From: Fervidobacterium pennivorans DSM 9078
GTDB taxonomy: Bacteria > Thermotogota > Thermotogae > Thermotogales > Fervidobacteriaceae
Direction of reading: 5' to 3'
DNA length: 64,000 nucleotides
NCBI RefSeq assembly: GCF_000235405.2
Contig: NC_017095.1
Coordinates: 1,451,501 to 1,515,500, forward strand
Below are positions 1 through 9,699 of this stretch, one piece after another. Numbering within the stretch: the stretch's first letter is position 1; the number at the start of each line of letters is the position of its first letter. The notes beneath the pieces are model-generated. The model searched no databases. It was not told the origin of the DNA and saw only the letters and a list, made by a program, of their open reading frames with translations. The translations under genes and the position numbers were made by a program.

Positions 1-709
1 GTTCAATTCTTCCTGTGACAACCGTACCCCTACCTGTGATTGAGAAAACGTCTTCAACAGGCATAAGGAATGGTTTGTCAACTTCACGAACTGGTTCTGG
101 GAAGTAGTTGTCCATTGCATCGAGAAGTTCCTTAATTGGTTTGAATGCTGGATCATTTGGATCGTTTGCTTCAACTGCTTTGAGAGCAGAACCTCTGATT
201 ACAGGAACTTCGTCACCAGGGAATTCGTATTTGCTGAGAAGGTCTCTGACTTCCATTTCAACGAGGTCAACAAGTTCTGGGTCGTCGACCATATCAACTT
301 TGTTAATGAAAACTATCATTGCTGGAACGTTAACTTGCCTTGCAAGAAGGACGTGTTCTCTTGTTTGTGGCATTGGGCCGTCTGTTGCTGCAACAACGAG
401 AATTGCACCATCCATCTGAGCTGCACCTGTAATCATGTTCTTGATGTAGTCAGCGTGGCCTGGGCAGTCGATGTGTGCGTAGTGTCTCTTCTCTGTTTGG
501 TATTCAACGTGTGTTATGTTGATGGTAATACCTCTTGCTCTTTCTTCTGGTGCCTTGTCAATCATTTCGTATGGTGTGTACTCTGCCCATCCAAAGAATG
601 AACAGTACTTTGTGATAGCTGCTGTAAGTGTTGTCTTTCCGTGGTCAATGTGTCCAATCGTACCGACGTTCATGTGAGGCTTGGTTCTTACAAATTTTTC
701 CTTTGCCAT
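1..709 (-). CDS. tuf: Elongation factor Tu (5' part, runs off left edge)
   Basis: EF-Tu is the GTPase that carries aminoacyl-tRNA to the ribosome in the cytoplasm. About 236 codons are present, covering the G domain and the start of domain 2; the 3' part lies outside the window. The reading frame shows the P-loop GHIDHGKT at residues 19-26, the switch-II motif DCPGH, and the guanine-specificity motif NKVD. The ATG at 709 is preceded by AAGGAGGG at about 718-726, which fixes the start. It is the last gene of the rpsL-rpsG-fusA-tuf str operon, 61 bases after fusA. Identification is secure; only completeness is lacking. Confidence 0.97.
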   Translation of the reverse strand, partial: MAKEKFVRTKPHMNVGTIGHIDHGKTTLTAAITKYCSFFGWAEYTPYEMIDKAPEERARGITINITHVEYQTEKRHYAHIDCPGHADYIKNMITGAAQMDGAILVVAATDGPMPQTREHVLLARQVNVPAMIVFINKVDMVDDPELVDLVEMEVRDLLSKYEFPGDEVPVIRGSALKAVEANDPNDPAFKPIKELLDAMDNYFPEPVREVDKPFLMPVEDVFSITGRGTVVTGRIE

Positions 710-770
710 ACCTTTGACCCTCCTTTTTCACCTATGGTGGAGTATAGTTTTTTTGTTAATTGTTCGTAAA

Positions 771-2849
771 TTAAACACCCTTCAGTATCTTTTCCGCAAC
801 TTTGTCAGGTACTTTGTCGTAGTGCGAAAGGACCATTACGTAGTTCGCCCTTCCTTGAGAAAGTGACCTGAGTGTTGTTGCGTAACCAAACATTTCACTT
901 AATGGTACAAGTGCCCTTATAACTCTCAAGTGTCCTCTGTTCTCAAGTGCATCAATATGCGCTCTTCTGGAATTCAAATCTGCAATGATGTTACCCATGT
1001 ATTCTTCTGGTGTCGTAACTTCAACTTTCATTATTGGTTCCAAAAGAACTGGTGCACCTTTTTCCATCGCTTCCTTAAATGCCATGCTTGCTGCTATCTT
1101 AAATGCCATTTCTGATGAGTCAACTTCGTGGTAAGAACCATCAACAAGCGTAGCTTTTACTCCAACTACTGGATAGCCTGCAAGAACACCAACTTGCATT
1201 GCTTCTCTAATGCCTTCTTCAATTGCCGGAATGTATTGTTTTGGTATCACACCACCAACTGTTCTGTCTTCAAATTCAAATGTCTTGTCAAGGCTTAGAG
1301 GTTCGAATTCAACAACAACGTGTCCGTATTGACCTCTACCACCGCTCTGTCTAATGTATTTACCTTCCGCTCTCACAGGTCTGGTTATCGTTTCCCTGTA
1401 AGCAACCTGTGGTTTACCAACCCTGACGTTTACGTTGAATTCTCTTTTGAGCCTATCCACAATGATTTCTAAGTGGAGTTCACCCATGCCTGCAAGAATT
1501 GTTTCTCCAGTCTCTTGGTCAACATATGCTCTAAGCGAAGGATCTTCTTCAAGGAGCGATTGCAATGCTTTTGAAAGCTTTGTTTCGTCGTCTTTAGTTT
1601 CCGGCTCGATAGCGATGGAGATGACCGGCTCAGGAAATTCCATCTTTTCAAGAATCACGTAAGTTCCTTCTTCACATACGGTATCGCCTGTAACTGTGCT
1701 CTTCATTCCGATGACACCAACGATGTCTCCAGCTCTGACATATTCAACGTCTTCTCTCTTATCTGCATGTAAGAATATCAACCTTGAAACGCGTTCTTTT
1801 ACACCTTTAGTAGTGTTGATAACGTAACTTCCTTTTTCCAAACGTCCGCTGTAAACACGTAAGAATGTAAGTTTACCAACGTATGGATCCGTTTGTATCT
1901 TGAATGCATAAGCCACAAAAGGTGCATCTTCTCTTGGAAATACCTGAACCTCGTTACCGTTTTTGTCGTATCCTCTGACAGGTGGCAAATCAAGAGGGGA
2001 TGGGAGATACCTGACAACACCATCCAAAAGTGGTTGAATGCCCACATTCATCTTGGCAGAACCACAGAACACTGGCGTTCCAAGGTTCCCTATCGTAATT
2101 CTTCTTAGAGCATCGTGAAGCTGCTCTTCTGTAGGCTCTTCTCCTTCAAGATAGAGCATCATTATTTCATCGTCTACTTCGGCTATTTTTTCGATCATAT
2201 CTTCTCTAGCTTCTTCTGCCTTCTCGCGCCATTCTTCTGGTATCTCTTCGTAAACATATTCCGTACCTTCTGGATTCAGCCACCTGATGGCTTTCATTTG
2301 AATCAGGTCAATGATACCCTTGAAGTCGCTTTCAGCACCCATCGGAATCTGGACTGGAATAGGATGAGCGCCAAGCCTTTCAACCATAGTCTGGACAGCC
2401 ATCTCAAAATCCGCACCGGTCTTATCCATTTTGTTCATGAACGCAATCCTTGGAACGTTGTACTTATCAGCTTGTCTCCAGACCGTTTCAGACTGTGGTT
2501 CAACACCGGCAGTCGCGTCAAAAACAGCTATAGCTCCATCCAAAACCCTTAGTGATCTTTCAACTTCGATTGTGAAGTCAACATGTCCTGGTGTATCGAT
2601 TATGTTTATTCTGTGACCTTTCCAAAAACATGTTGTCGCTGCCGATGTTATGGTTATACCTCTTTCCTTTTCCTGTATCATCCAGTCCATTGTAGCTGTT
2701 CCATCATCAACACTTCCGATGGTGTGCTTTCTTCCAGTGAAAAAGAGAATACGCTCGGTTGTTGTTGTCTTACCGGCGTCAATGTGAGCCATTATTCCAA
2801 TGTTTCTAAGCTTATCCAAGTCGACATATAAAGCCTTTATCTCTTCCAT
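771..2849 (-). CDS. fusA: Elongation factor G
   Basis: EF-G is the translocation GTPase; it also splits post-termination ribosomes with RRF. The 692-residue product has the full family length. Near the N-terminus it shows the P-loop AHIDAGKT (residues 21-28), then DTPGHVD and NKMD, followed by the domain II-V region with the GMGELHLEI segment. The ATG start is supported by GGAGGAAAC at about 2852-2859, eight bases upstream. It lies between rpsG (39-base gap) and tuf in the conserved str operon and is probably cotranscribed from the promoter before rpsL. Nothing unusual is seen. Confidence 0.98.
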   Translation of the reverse strand: MEEIKALYVDLDKLRNIGIMAHIDAGKTTTTERILFFTGRKHTIGSVDDGTATMDWMIQEKERGITITSAATTCFWKGHRINIIDTPGHVDFTIEVERSLRVLDGAIAVFDATAGVEPQSETVWRQADKYNVPRIAFMNKMDKTGADFEMAVQTMVERLGAHPIPVQIPMGAESDFKGIIDLIQMKAIRWLNPEGTEYVYEEIPEEWREKAEEAREDMIEKIAEVDDEIMMLYLEGEEPTEEQLHDALRRITIGNLGTPVFCGSAKMNVGIQPLLDGVVRYLPSPLDLPPVRGYDKNGNEVQVFPREDAPFVAYAFKIQTDPYVGKLTFLRVYSGRLEKGSYVINTTKGVKERVSRLIFLHADKREDVEYVRAGDIVGVIGMKSTVTGDTVCEEGTYVILEKMEFPEPVISIAIEPETKDDETKLSKALQSLLEEDPSLRAYVDQETGETILAGMGELHLEIIVDRLKREFNVNVRVGKPQVAYRETITRPVRAEGKYIRQSGGRGQYGHVVVEFEPLSLDKTFEFEDRTVGGVIPKQYIPAIEEGIREAMQVGVLAGYPVVGVKATLVDGSYHEVDSSEMAFKIAASMAFKEAMEKGAPVLLEPIMKVEVTTPEEYMGNIIADLNSRRAHIDALENRGHLRVIRALVPLSEMFGYATTLRSLSQGRANYVMVLSHYDKVPDKVAEKILKGV

Positions 2850-2888
2850 AGTTTCCTCCTCGAAGGCACTTTCTTTTTTTGTTTTAAA

Positions 2889-3356
<468 letters not shown>

Positions 3357-3368
3357 TTAATTCCCTCC

Positions 3369-3773
3369 TTATTTCTTACCCTTAGCTGCCGCAGCTGCAC
3401 CCATTTTTGGTCTCTTGGTACCATACTTACTTCTGCTCTGGCGCCTGTTCTCAACACCAGCTGCGTCGAGGGCTCCACGGATTATCTTGTACCTAACACC
3501 CGGTAAGTCCTTAACCCTTCCACCTCTTACAAGCACGATAGAGTGCTCTTGTAGATTGTGCCCTATACCAGGAATGTATGCAGTAACTTCTATACCGTTT
3601 GAGAGCCTAACCTTTGCAATCTTTCTTAAAGCGGAGTTTGGTTTCTTTGGGGTCATTGTGGAAACCCTAACACAAACTCCCCTTTTCTGTGGATGGCCTT
3701 GAAGCGCTGGTGACTTGGATTTCTCCTTAACCTTCTGTCTACCGTGTCTTACTAACTGATTAATCGTTGGCAT
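3369..3773 (-). CDS. rpsL: 30S ribosomal protein S12
   Basis: S12 sits at the decoding centre and controls accuracy. The 134-residue product begins MPTINQLVR and carries the conserved [11 protein letters not shown] loop, where streptomycin-resistance substitutions arise in other bacteria. The lysine there is the wild-type residue. It also has VKDLPGVRY, the segment whose aspartate is methylthiolated in many species. The C-terminus has a short Ala/Lys-rich tail ([10 protein letters not shown]). It is the first gene of the str operon, with ribosome site GGAGGG at 3781-3786 and a strong promoter at 3811-3839. Confidence 0.98.
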   Translation of the reverse strand: MPTINQLVRHGRQKVKEKSKSPALQGHPQKRGVCVRVSTMTPKKPNSALRKIAKVRLSNGIEVTAYIPGIGHNLQEHSIVLVRGGRVKDLPGVRYKIIRGALDAAGVENRRQSRSKYGTKRPKMGAAAAAKGKK

Positions 3774-3810
3774 CTTAACCCTCCCTTCAAAATCTACATT
3801 CGTGAGATAT

Positions 3811-3839
3811 TATAACCATGCGTTTTCAAAAATACAATA
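3811..3839 (-). promoter_or_regulatory. Promoter of the str operon
   Basis: On the minus strand TTGTAT (3834-3839) and a perfect TATAAT (3811-3816) are separated by 17 bases, about 40 bases upstream of the rpsL start. This matches the sigma-70-type consensus well. The transcript would have a leader of roughly 30 bases. Confidence 0.75.
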
Positions 3840-3841
3840 AA

Positions 3842-3879
3842 GCCCGTGTGAATTTTTTGTTTCGAACACTAAGTCGGGC
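3842..3879. other. Inverted repeat upstream of the str promoter
   Basis: GCCCG at 3842-3846 pairs with CGGGC at 3875-3879, and a weaker TGTG/ACAC pair extends the stem inside. The element sits directly before the -35 box of the str promoter and after the tRNA terminator. It could be a back-up terminator for the tRNA unit or a DNA-level structure. Neither strand has a long T tract, so its role is unclear. Confidence 0.35.
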
Positions 3880-3940
3880 GTTTTTGATAAGAGTATAAAA
3901 TATAATTCGAACCATAAAATAGAAAAAATCCAAAATAAAA

Positions 3941-3954
3941 GGCGCGACTGCGCC
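3941..3954 (-). terminator. Terminator of the tRNA-Val/tRNA-Gln unit
   Basis: The self-complementary GGCGC/GCGCC stem with a four-base loop is followed on the minus strand by a T-rich run (TTTTATTTT). It lies 31 bases past the tRNA-Gln 3' end, as expected for an intrinsic terminator. Confidence 0.8.
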
Positions 3955-3984
3955 CGTCATTTTCTGAGCTTCATTTTGGAAAAC

Positions 3985-4059
3985 TGGCTGGGGCGGTAGG
4001 ACTCGAACCTACACAACTGGAGCCAAAGTCCAGGGTCCTGCCAATTAGACGACGCCCCA
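3985..4059 (-). tRNA. tRNA-Gln (anticodon TTG)
   Basis: The minus strand folds into a complete cloverleaf. The acceptor TGGGGCG pairs with CGCCCCA, the anticodon stem CTGGA/TCCAG encloses the loop CTTTGGC (anticodon TTG, reads CAA), the T arm carries GGTTCGAGTCC, the discriminator is G, and CCA is encoded in the DNA. It follows tRNA-Val by 27 bases and shares its promoter. Confidence 0.97.
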
Positions 4060-4086
4060 GCGCTTTTCTAAATGCTCATAAAAAAC

Positions 4087-4161
4087 TGGTGGGTGCGGCA
4101 GGGATTGAACCTACGACCTCTTCCGCGTCAAGGAAGCGCTCTCCCACTGAGCTACGCACCC
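4087..4161 (-). tRNA. tRNA-Val (anticodon GAC)
   Basis: Complete cloverleaf on the minus strand: acceptor GGGTGCG/CGCACCC, D arm with AGCTCAGTGGGAGAGC, anticodon stem CTTCC/GGAAG with loop TTGACGC (anticodon GAC), T arm GGTTCAATCC, discriminator A and encoded CCA. It is the first gene of a two-tRNA transcription unit. Confidence 0.97.
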
Positions 4162-4182
4162 ACACTTCGTCAAGCGATACAC

Positions 4183-4211
4183 ATTTTACTATGATACCCT
4201 AAATCTGTCAA
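4183..4211 (-). promoter_or_regulatory. Promoter of the tRNA-Val/tRNA-Gln unit
   Basis: A perfect TTGACA (4206-4211) and TAAAAT (4183-4188) are spaced 17 bases apart on the minus strand, about 20 bases before the tRNA-Val 5' end. This is one of the closest matches to consensus in the window. Confidence 0.85.
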
Positions 4212-4235
4212 GGGGATTTTTTGATAATCCGAAAA

Positions 4236-5174
4236 TTAAATTAACATCGCAGCTTCTATCTCTTTTATGGCTCTTCTTATAACCGCCTTTGAATATTCAA
4301 GCTTCTCCTGTTCGTCTTTTTCTAACGTTAGATGCATAACCTTTTCGACGCCTTTTCTTCCTAAAACTGCTGGATATCCAATATACACATCCTCTATATA
4401 TACTGAAGGTGTCCAGACTCGTCGCTCGTTTTTCCATATGCTATCTATTAGTTTTGCGGTAACGGCACCTATAGCAAGATTTGTTGCTCCCTTTTTCTCA
4501 ATTATTTTATAAGCTGCCGTTTTCACCTCATTTGCTATTTTTTCGAAAGAGATGCATGGAATTGTATCACCTGCTTTTTTCTCACACTTTTCACAAAAGT
4601 CTGTGAGAGGCACTCCACCAACCATAGCGTTCGAAAGCGGAATAAATTCACTATCGCCATGCTCGCCAATAACATAAGCATGAATACTGGCCGGGGAAAT
4701 GTCTAAATGCTTTGCCAACAAAGCTCTCAATCTTGCCGTATCAAGTGTTGTGCCAGTACCAAATACTTTGGAAGAGTGTAATCCAGAGAATTTCCAAATA
4801 AAGTAGGTTAAAACATCCACGGGGTTTGTTATGTTTATAACCAAGCTATCTTTTGAATACCTTACGATATTCTCTGATATTTCTTTAATTATCCTTACAT
4901 TATCAGCAAGAAGCTCTAGCCTTGTTTCGCCTGGTCTCTGCGCCCTACCAGCGGTGATGATAATAAAATCACTATCTTTGGTATCCTCCGGCTTTCCAGC
5001 GTAGATGTTGCAATATTTGAAAACAGCTGATGCGTGAAGTAAATCTAAAGCCTCGCCTTCAGCCCTGTTTTTGTCAATATCGACAATTACCAGTTCATCT
5101 ACAATACCGTAATGAAGTAAAGAAAACGCTACGCTAATTCCTACACGCCCGGCTCCATATATGCTAACTTTCAT
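4236..5174 (-). CDS. ldh: L-lactate dehydrogenase
   Basis: This enzyme reduces pyruvate to L-lactate with NADH, regenerating NAD+ at the end of fermentation. The 312-residue protein has the Rossmann motif GAGRVG at the N-terminus. The substrate loop reads AGRAQRPGETR: glutamine at the discriminating position favours lactate over malate dehydrogenase, which has arginine there. Further on it has DTARLR and the catalytic GEHGDSE. The arginine of DTARLR and the histidine of IHAY match the fructose-1,6-bisphosphate site of allosteric bacterial LDHs, so FBP activation is plausible. The start is MKVSIYG at 5174, because GGAGGTGAT lies just upstream at about 5179-5187; the frame is open for 12 more codons. 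It is monocistronic. Confidence 0.93.
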   Translation of the reverse strand: MKVSIYGAGRVGISVAFSLLHYGIVDELVIVDIDKNRAEGEALDLLHASAVFKYCNIYAGKPEDTKDSDFIIITAGRAQRPGETRLELLADNVRIIKEISENIVRYSKDSLVINITNPVDVLTYFIWKFSGLHSSKVFGTGTTLDTARLRALLAKHLDISPASIHAYVIGEHGDSEFIPLSNAMVGGVPLTDFCEKCEKKAGDTIPCISFEKIANEVKTAAYKIIEKKGATNLAIGAVTAKLIDSIWKNERRVWTPSVYIEDVYIGYPAVLGRKGVEKVMHLTLEKDEQEKLEYSKAVIRRAIKEIEAAMLI

Positions 5175-5317
5175 GCTTATCACCTCCAGCACCTGTGGGC
5201 AGAAAGTCATAGAATTTTACATAATTGTTCCTTACTATAATTATATCACACTACGTCACTTAGGACTATCTAATTTAAAGATTGGGCTGGAATCTATAAA
5301 AATACAAAATACAAAAA

Positions 5318-5339
5318 GGCGCACTCGAATGAGTGCACC
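5318..5339 (-). terminator. Terminator after the maltosyltransferase gene
   Basis: A nine-pair stem (GGTGCACTC/GAGTGCGCC, one G-T pair) with a four-base loop is followed on the minus strand by TTTTTGTATTTTG. It lies 45 bases past the stop codon. Confidence 0.85.
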
Positions 5340-5348
5340 TCACAACAT

Positions 5349-5377
5349 TTACCTGATTTACCTGATATACCTGTGAT
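5349..5377. repeat. Short tandem repeat of TTACCTGAT
   Basis: Two exact copies and one altered copy of a nine-base unit (TTACCTGAT) lie between the maltosyltransferase stop codon and its terminator. There is no spacer structure and only about three units, so this is probably replication slippage rather than a functional array. Confidence 0.5.
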
Positions 5378-5383
5378 AATCAT

Positions 5384-7390
5384 TTACTCCCAATTAACAA
5401 GAAGAATCACAAAATCGCCAGGCATCAGGTTCACAGGAATGTTGTTGCCAAATGAGAATCCCATTTTCCTTTTCCCATGCCTTGTTACTACAGTTACACT
5501 TCTTACTTCTATGTTCCTACCAACTGTCTCGTTCACAAGAATCTCTATGTACTTTTCGTGTACGAAATCCAGGTTTCCAAGTACTATGACACCCTTGTCA
5601 CCTTTCCAATAACTGTAATTGGCAGTTGTCCCATCTTGGTAATTTAAATAGACGTATCTGAACTCAGAATCCATGAATTCAGAAATCTCATCTCTTATCT
5701 TCAACACCCATTTTAGGAAATTGTACATATCCTCTTTAGCTTTGTCCCAGTGTAGGGCGTAATAATCAAAAAAGGCAAGTTTTCCATAAAATTGATCATC
5801 AGGTGGCAAGAGTGTTTTTCCGTAAATTGTGTTGTCGAGCCCAAGATTCATGGGCTGAATTTCCTCTATTTCCTGACCACTGTTGATGTAAGCTATTGAA
5901 TTCGGTGACAAATACAGCAAAGCAGGTGCAAGATATTTAAGCTTGTTCCCATTTTCTCGTGCAACAATTCTCGGAGTGTCAGGCGTTTCGCATGAGGCTA
6001 TGTAAGGGACCTCAAGATTAGGTATTATTTCTTCAATGAATCTGTAGAATTCCGAAGGTCTTGCGACTGCATACCAACTGTTTCCAAGAATACAATCGTA
6101 ACCTTCAGCTTTTGCTTTCTTGTCATTTTTCATTTCCAGTTCTTCAGCAATAAATCCAAAAGCTGGGTCTATTTCTCTGGCCGCTGAGATTATCATATCC
6201 TGAAGCTGTGGGGGTAGCGCATGTCCCATGTCTATTCTCGCACCGTCTATGCCATATTTTTTCTGATAAGTTGGTATAATGTTCGCTATGTATTCCCAAA
6301 GTTTTTTGTTGGGCTTTCTCCCAGGGAATTTACTTGATTTTATAACATCAAATAATACGTATGGTGGCTGCTCTTTGCTTACATACTTTGCGCTCGCCTC
6401 TGGATGGTCAAGGTATAGCCTAAGAAATGTTACATCGTCCCAAGTCGGTTGTGGGTCGTTCACCCAATCTGAGAAGCCTGGAGGTGTTATAATTCCAAAC
6501 TCTCTGGCTATATTTGAAAGTATATCCCCTTCCATCTTCTTAACCTTTTCCCATTTCTGCTTGTCAATTTTGTCGGGCGATAACGTGAATTTGGATAGGT
6601 GTGTTTTAACTTCATCCGCTGAATATATAACCTCTAAGTCTTCAAGGTCTGGTATTTTAAACGGAAGCTGTGGTATATGTGGTGGTTTGTAGCTTGCCGC
6701 TTCTTCTATTTTAATCCAGTAGAACCAATCAGGATGCGACTTTATTAAATCGCTGTCCCTTGCGGCAGTGCGTGGGATGAAATCCAGTACGACTCTAATT
6801 CCAAGCATATGCGCAGCCTGCACCAATGCTTTGAATTGTTCTTCTAACTTAACCCCTTCAAGGAGTGGATCCGCGTAACTTTCATCTAATTCTATTGGGT
6901 TCTTTACAGCGTATGGCGAACCAACTTCACCTTTTTTGAAAACATCGCTCATCTTGGAGATAGGAAGCATGTAAAGTACGTTTATTCCCATTTCTTTTAG
7001 ATAGGGTAAAAATCCTATCATTTTAAGGAACGTTCCAGATTCTTTGTAACCAAAGATGTCTTCAGGTTCAAAGGCACCAAATCCCTTGTGATTATAAGCT
7101 GTTGTCGCTCTTGGCAACGCGCCGTACATCTTCGCCTTTCTGAGCCAAGTCGCATCCTTTTCCCCGTTCAGCATCGCAAGTGATTTTGAATAATCTAAAC
7201 CTTTGTCGTTTTCTAATATCATATCGATAATTATCGAGTAATATTCATAAGGGTCAACAAAGTACCTTCCATCCTTAATGGAAAGCTTTCCAGGATAATT
7301 GGAAATAACCCACTGACGTGGTAAGGCATACAAGGTCTTCCCGGTGATTTTCCTTTTGAGATACTTACTTAGTTCCCTAAGTTCTTTCAT
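5384..7390 (-). CDS. GH13 maltosyltransferase
   Basis: Cytoplasmic glycoside hydrolase family 13 enzyme that moves maltosyl units between malto-oligosaccharides. The 668-residue protein has no signal peptide. Recalled similarity to the Thermotoga maritima maltosyltransferase is high across the whole length; examples are LPRATTAYNHKG, LDFIPRTAARDSD and NDPQPTWDDVTFLRLYLDH. Conserved regions: GARIDMGHA (nucleophile Asp near 387), FIAEEL (acid/base Glu near 417), and ETPDTPR in place of the usual region IV His-Asp, a feature of this subfamily. The frame opens at 7396, but AGGAGG at 7398-7403 is only one base from that ATG and seven from the ATG at 7390, which I prefer. A terminator follows. It would process glucans imported by systems such as the one at 30-46 kb. 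Confidence 0.9.
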   Translation of the reverse strand: MKELRELSKYLKRKITGKTLYALPRQWVISNYPGKLSIKDGRYFVDPYEYYSIIIDMILENDKGLDYSKSLAMLNGEKDATWLRKAKMYGALPRATTAYNHKGFGAFEPEDIFGYKESGTFLKMIGFLPYLKEMGINVLYMLPISKMSDVFKKGEVGSPYAVKNPIELDESYADPLLEGVKLEEQFKALVQAAHMLGIRVVLDFIPRTAARDSDLIKSHPDWFYWIKIEEAASYKPPHIPQLPFKIPDLEDLEVIYSADEVKTHLSKFTLSPDKIDKQKWEKVKKMEGDILSNIAREFGIITPPGFSDWVNDPQPTWDDVTFLRLYLDHPEASAKYVSKEQPPYVLFDVIKSSKFPGRKPNKKLWEYIANIIPTYQKKYGIDGARIDMGHALPPQLQDMIISAAREIDPAFGFIAEELEMKNDKKAKAEGYDCILGNSWYAVARPSEFYRFIEEIIPNLEVPYIASCETPDTPRIVARENGNKLKYLAPALLYLSPNSIAYINSGQEIEEIQPMNLGLDNTIYGKTLLPPDDQFYGKLAFFDYYALHWDKAKEDMYNFLKWVLKIRDEISEFMDSEFRYVYLNYQDGTTANYSYWKGDKGVIVLGNLDFVHEKYIEILVNETVGRNIEVRSVTVVTRHGKRKMGFSFGNNIPVNLMPGDFVILLVNWE

Positions 7391-7439
7391 TTTCATACCT
7401 CCTTTATCCGCAAGCAGTTTTTGTTTATATACACAGCTA

Positions 7440-7468
7440 TTGACGATACCGAAGAGTTGTTGTATAAT
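7440..7468 (+). promoter_or_regulatory. Promoter of tRNA-Ser
   Basis: TTGACG (7440-7445) and TATAAT (7463-7468) are 17 bases apart on the plus strand, 14 bases before the tRNA-Ser 5' end. Confidence 0.85.
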
Positions 7469-7482
7469 CTTTCGTGCTGGAC

Positions 7483-7572
7483 GGAGGCGTGTCCGAACTG
7501 GCTAAGGAGCCGGTCTTGAAAATCGGTGGTGGTCAAACCACCGTGTGGGTTCGAGTCCCACCGCCTCCGCCA
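7483..7572 (+). tRNA. tRNA-Ser (anticodon TGA)
   Basis: A 90-base class II tRNA with acceptor GGAGGCG/CGCCTCC, anticodon loop CTTGAAA (anticodon TGA, reads UCA), a long variable arm (GGTGGTC/GACCACC-like), T arm GGTTCGAGTCC, discriminator G and encoded CCA. It is followed directly by a T-rich run. It is the only plus-strand gene between two minus-strand genes. Confidence 0.97.
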
Positions 7573-7586
7573 TTTTTTATTGTCCA

Positions 7587-8936
7587 TTACTCCCTTTGTT
7601 CATCACCTGTCTCCACATTAACTACCTGATTAGCTCTTTCCATAGCAAGTGCTCTCATCTTTTTGTTAAGAGCCTCAACTTCTATTTCAAAATACCATGC
7701 TGAGAGCATGAGCAAAAATCCACAAGCAAGCCAAAAATACGCGGTAACTTCCAAAGCTGCTCCAAGCGTTCCTAAAGCTACAGACAAAGAACCTCCAACA
7801 AACCTACCAATTCCAGTTCCTACCGAGTCAGTAAGGTTAAAGATTGAGAAGATACGTCCCCTGTCTTTTGGTTCATTTACATTTAGCAACATCATTTTTA
7901 CGTTAGGTCCCGTGTATGAGTCCATAGCAGCTGCGACAAATCCTAAAATTCCGAACGTCAGAAATCCTAATGCTCCGTTAGACATCTCAGATGTATAAGG
8001 ATATCTGAAGACACTTACAGTTAGGAAAACACCTAATATGGTTGTAATAGCAGATACAAATGGAACAAGTTTTTTTGAACGTTTGTATATTTTTTCTCCC
8101 GTAAAGCCACCTACAATGTTTCCAACTATACTTCCTAATGCAAAGAGCAAAAACATTGTTGTTGCTTGATTCAAATCCATAGATTTTTCTCGCCTAAAGA
8201 ACTCTATCATGAAGTAAGGGATTGCGCCCCATGGTATTGTTCCAGCAATGCCTTGCAGAAACAAAAGCAAATTGGTCTTAACTCTCACCAGTTGCGCGTA
8301 ATCTGAGAGCTTCGTCACATATGAATACTCCACACCAGCTTCAGAAAAACCTTCTTCACTTGCTCCCCGTCTTGGTTCCTCCAGTATGTTGATTATTAAA
8401 GGTATTAAAAGAAGGTTGGGGGCAGAGACAAGAATAAAAGGTATCCTCCAACCAAAAATATTAGCCGTGTAACCTGCCACGAGCATTCCCATTATGCTAC
8501 CAACAGTTGCAGCAAGACCCAATACAGATACTACTCTACCTCTTTCTTTATGGCTAAAAAGGTCTCCAACAAGTGAATAAGATATAGGAAATGAGGCCCC
8601 GATTCCAATTCCAGTAAGCACTCTCCAAAAGAAAAATTCACCGTAAGAACTTGAAATAGCAGTCAGAAGACAGGGAACCTCTCCTACGAGTATGGAAGAA
8701 ACCAAAAGCCACTTCCTGCTGTATTTGTCTGTAAGATAACCCCATATAAGACTAATCAAAGCACCGACTATACTGAAAACCCCACCGACAAGACCTATGT
8801 GAGAATCTGTTATATTGAATTCTTTTTCTATCATCCCAATCACGGGACTCATGACCATCTGATCAGCATTAAGTATTACAAGCAATAAAAAAAGAAAAAA
8901 CACTACTTTTTTCCTGTCTTTCACAACCTCCTCCAT
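7587..8936 (-). CDS. Major facilitator superfamily transporter (Spinster-like)
   Basis: Inner-membrane carrier of 449 residues with about 12 predicted transmembrane helices. The loop between helices 2 and 3 carries the MFS signature GYLTDKYSRKWL, and a related RVLTGIGIG segment follows in helix 4. The layout, including ADQMVMSPVIG at the first helix, resembles the Spinster-like/sugar-phosphate-antiporter branch, but I cannot name a substrate. The start ATG has a purine-rich GGGGGGAAG upstream, a less typical ribosome site for this genome. A promoter lies at 9013-9042. No transporter partner or regulator adjoins it, so the context gives no substrate clue. Confidence 0.85.
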   Translation of the reverse strand: MEEVVKDRKKVVFFLFLLLVILNADQMVMSPVIGMIEKEFNITDSHIGLVGGVFSIVGALISLIWGYLTDKYSRKWLLVSSILVGEVPCLLTAISSSYGEFFFWRVLTGIGIGASFPISYSLVGDLFSHKERGRVVSVLGLAATVGSIMGMLVAGYTANIFGWRIPFILVSAPNLLLIPLIINILEEPRRGASEEGFSEAGVEYSYVTKLSDYAQLVRVKTNLLLFLQGIAGTIPWGAIPYFMIEFFRREKSMDLNQATTMFLLFALGSIVGNIVGGFTGEKIYKRSKKLVPFVSAITTILGVFLTVSVFRYPYTSEMSNGALGFLTFGILGFVAAAMDSYTGPNVKMMLLNVNEPKDRGRIFSIFNLTDSVGTGIGRFVGGSLSVALGTLGAALEVTAYFWLACGFLLMLSAWYFEIEVEALNKKMRALAMERANQVVNVETGDEQRE

Positions 8937-9012
8937 AAACTTCCCCCCGTGTATTATTCGCTTACATCACTTTTTGAAGAGTCCAAAAGAAAACCACAAG
9001 AAATTCGATAGT

Positions 9013-9042
9013 ATTATATCATAACCCAGCTTTTAGAATCAA
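9013..9042 (-). promoter_or_regulatory. Promoter of the MFS gene
   Basis: TTGATT (9037-9042) and TATAAT (9013-9018) are spaced 18 bases apart on the minus strand, about 77 bases before the MFS start codon. Confidence 0.65.
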
Positions 9043-9107
9043 AGGAACATTCAATTCCATAGAAGGATTTCAAAATCCTCAAATGCTTAGGATTCCCCTT
9101 TAAAAAC

Positions 9108-9134
9108 AAGAGGCTCAGGTATCCTGAGCCTCTT
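9108..9134 (-). terminator. Terminator of the glmM-to-rubrerythrin operon
   Basis: A perfect 12-pair stem AAGAGGCTCAGG/CCTGAGCCTCTT with a three-base loop is followed on the minus strand by GTTTTTAAA. It lies 21 bases past the last gene of the long minus-strand operon. Confidence 0.88.
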
Positions 9135-9154
9135 TATCAAGAGTTATTTTTTAA

Positions 9155-9661
9155 TTAGAAGAGAGGTTCAAAGCCTTGCTGACTCCAATAATTTCTCTTC
9201 GCTTCCTCGTAAGCTTCTTCTAAAGCTTTCTTGTGACTGTTTTCCCAAGTTCCAAGTAAGTTCAAAATCTTTTTCATTTCAGGATCCGGTACCTTCTCTG
9301 CACTCTCTTTGTAAAACTTTTCAAAGTCTTCTTCGATAAGGTAAGCCATTCTCAATATTGCAAGGTCGTTTGCCATCTGGTCTAACGAACCATTCACCAT
9401 CTCCGATTTCTCTCTTCCTTCAAAGAAATCAGTTCGAACTATTGCTTGTTGTGCATCGTCAAGAGTCACTTCTACGTTGTTTTCTACTTTTTTCATCAAA
9501 TTTTCAATAAACTTGACGTGGTCCTCCTCCATGTATGCAAGTCCTTCCAGAAGAGCTTTGATTTCTTTACTTGATACCTTCTTTGCTTTCTCCTTGTAAA
9601 ATTCCCTTCCTTCAATTTCTCGCATCAATGCAAATCTTAAGATACCTATCACTTTCTCCAT
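9155..9661 (-). CDS. Rubrerythrin-like ferritin-fold diiron protein
   Basis: A 168-residue four-helix protein of the ferritin/rubrerythrin family. It shows two repeats of the diiron ligand pattern: EIEGREFY with EEDH in the first half, and EEDFEKFY with WENSH in the second. The C-terminal rubredoxin domain of classic rubrerythrins is absent, so an electron donor would have to come from elsewhere. Family members reduce hydrogen peroxide in anaerobes or store iron. It is the last gene of its operon, 38 bases after a CxxC thioredoxin-like gene, a pairing that suggests oxidative-stress defence. The exact reaction is not deducible from sequence alone. Confidence 0.85.
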   Translation of the reverse strand: MEKVIGILRFALMREIEGREFYKEKAKKVSSKEIKALLEGLAYMEEDHVKFIENLMKKVENNVEVTLDDAQQAIVRTDFFEGREKSEMVNGSLDQMANDLAILRMAYLIEEDFEKFYKESAEKVPDPEMKKILNLLGTWENSHKKALEEAYEEAKRNYWSQQGFEPLF

Positions 9662-9699
9662 AAGCCACGCCCCCCTTGTGAAGAGTGAAAAGTTGAGTT

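Noticed and set aside
2115-2552. 145-codon frame opposite fusA
   Set aside because: Antisense shadow of a highly conserved gene, with a low-complexity Phe-rich product and no ribosome site.
4236-5174. Malate dehydrogenase instead of lactate dehydrogenase
   Set aside because: The specificity loop has Gln where malate enzymes have Arg, and the FBP-site residues match bacterial L-LDH.
5349-5377. Three ACCTGAT-containing repeats considered as a CRISPR remnant
   Set aside because: Units are nine bases with no spacers and no cas genes anywhere in the window.
7393-7587. 64-codon minus-strand frame with RRWDSNPHGG
   Set aside because: It is the antisense of the tRNA-Ser gene; the RRWDSNPHG string is a well-known false translation of tRNA-Ser.
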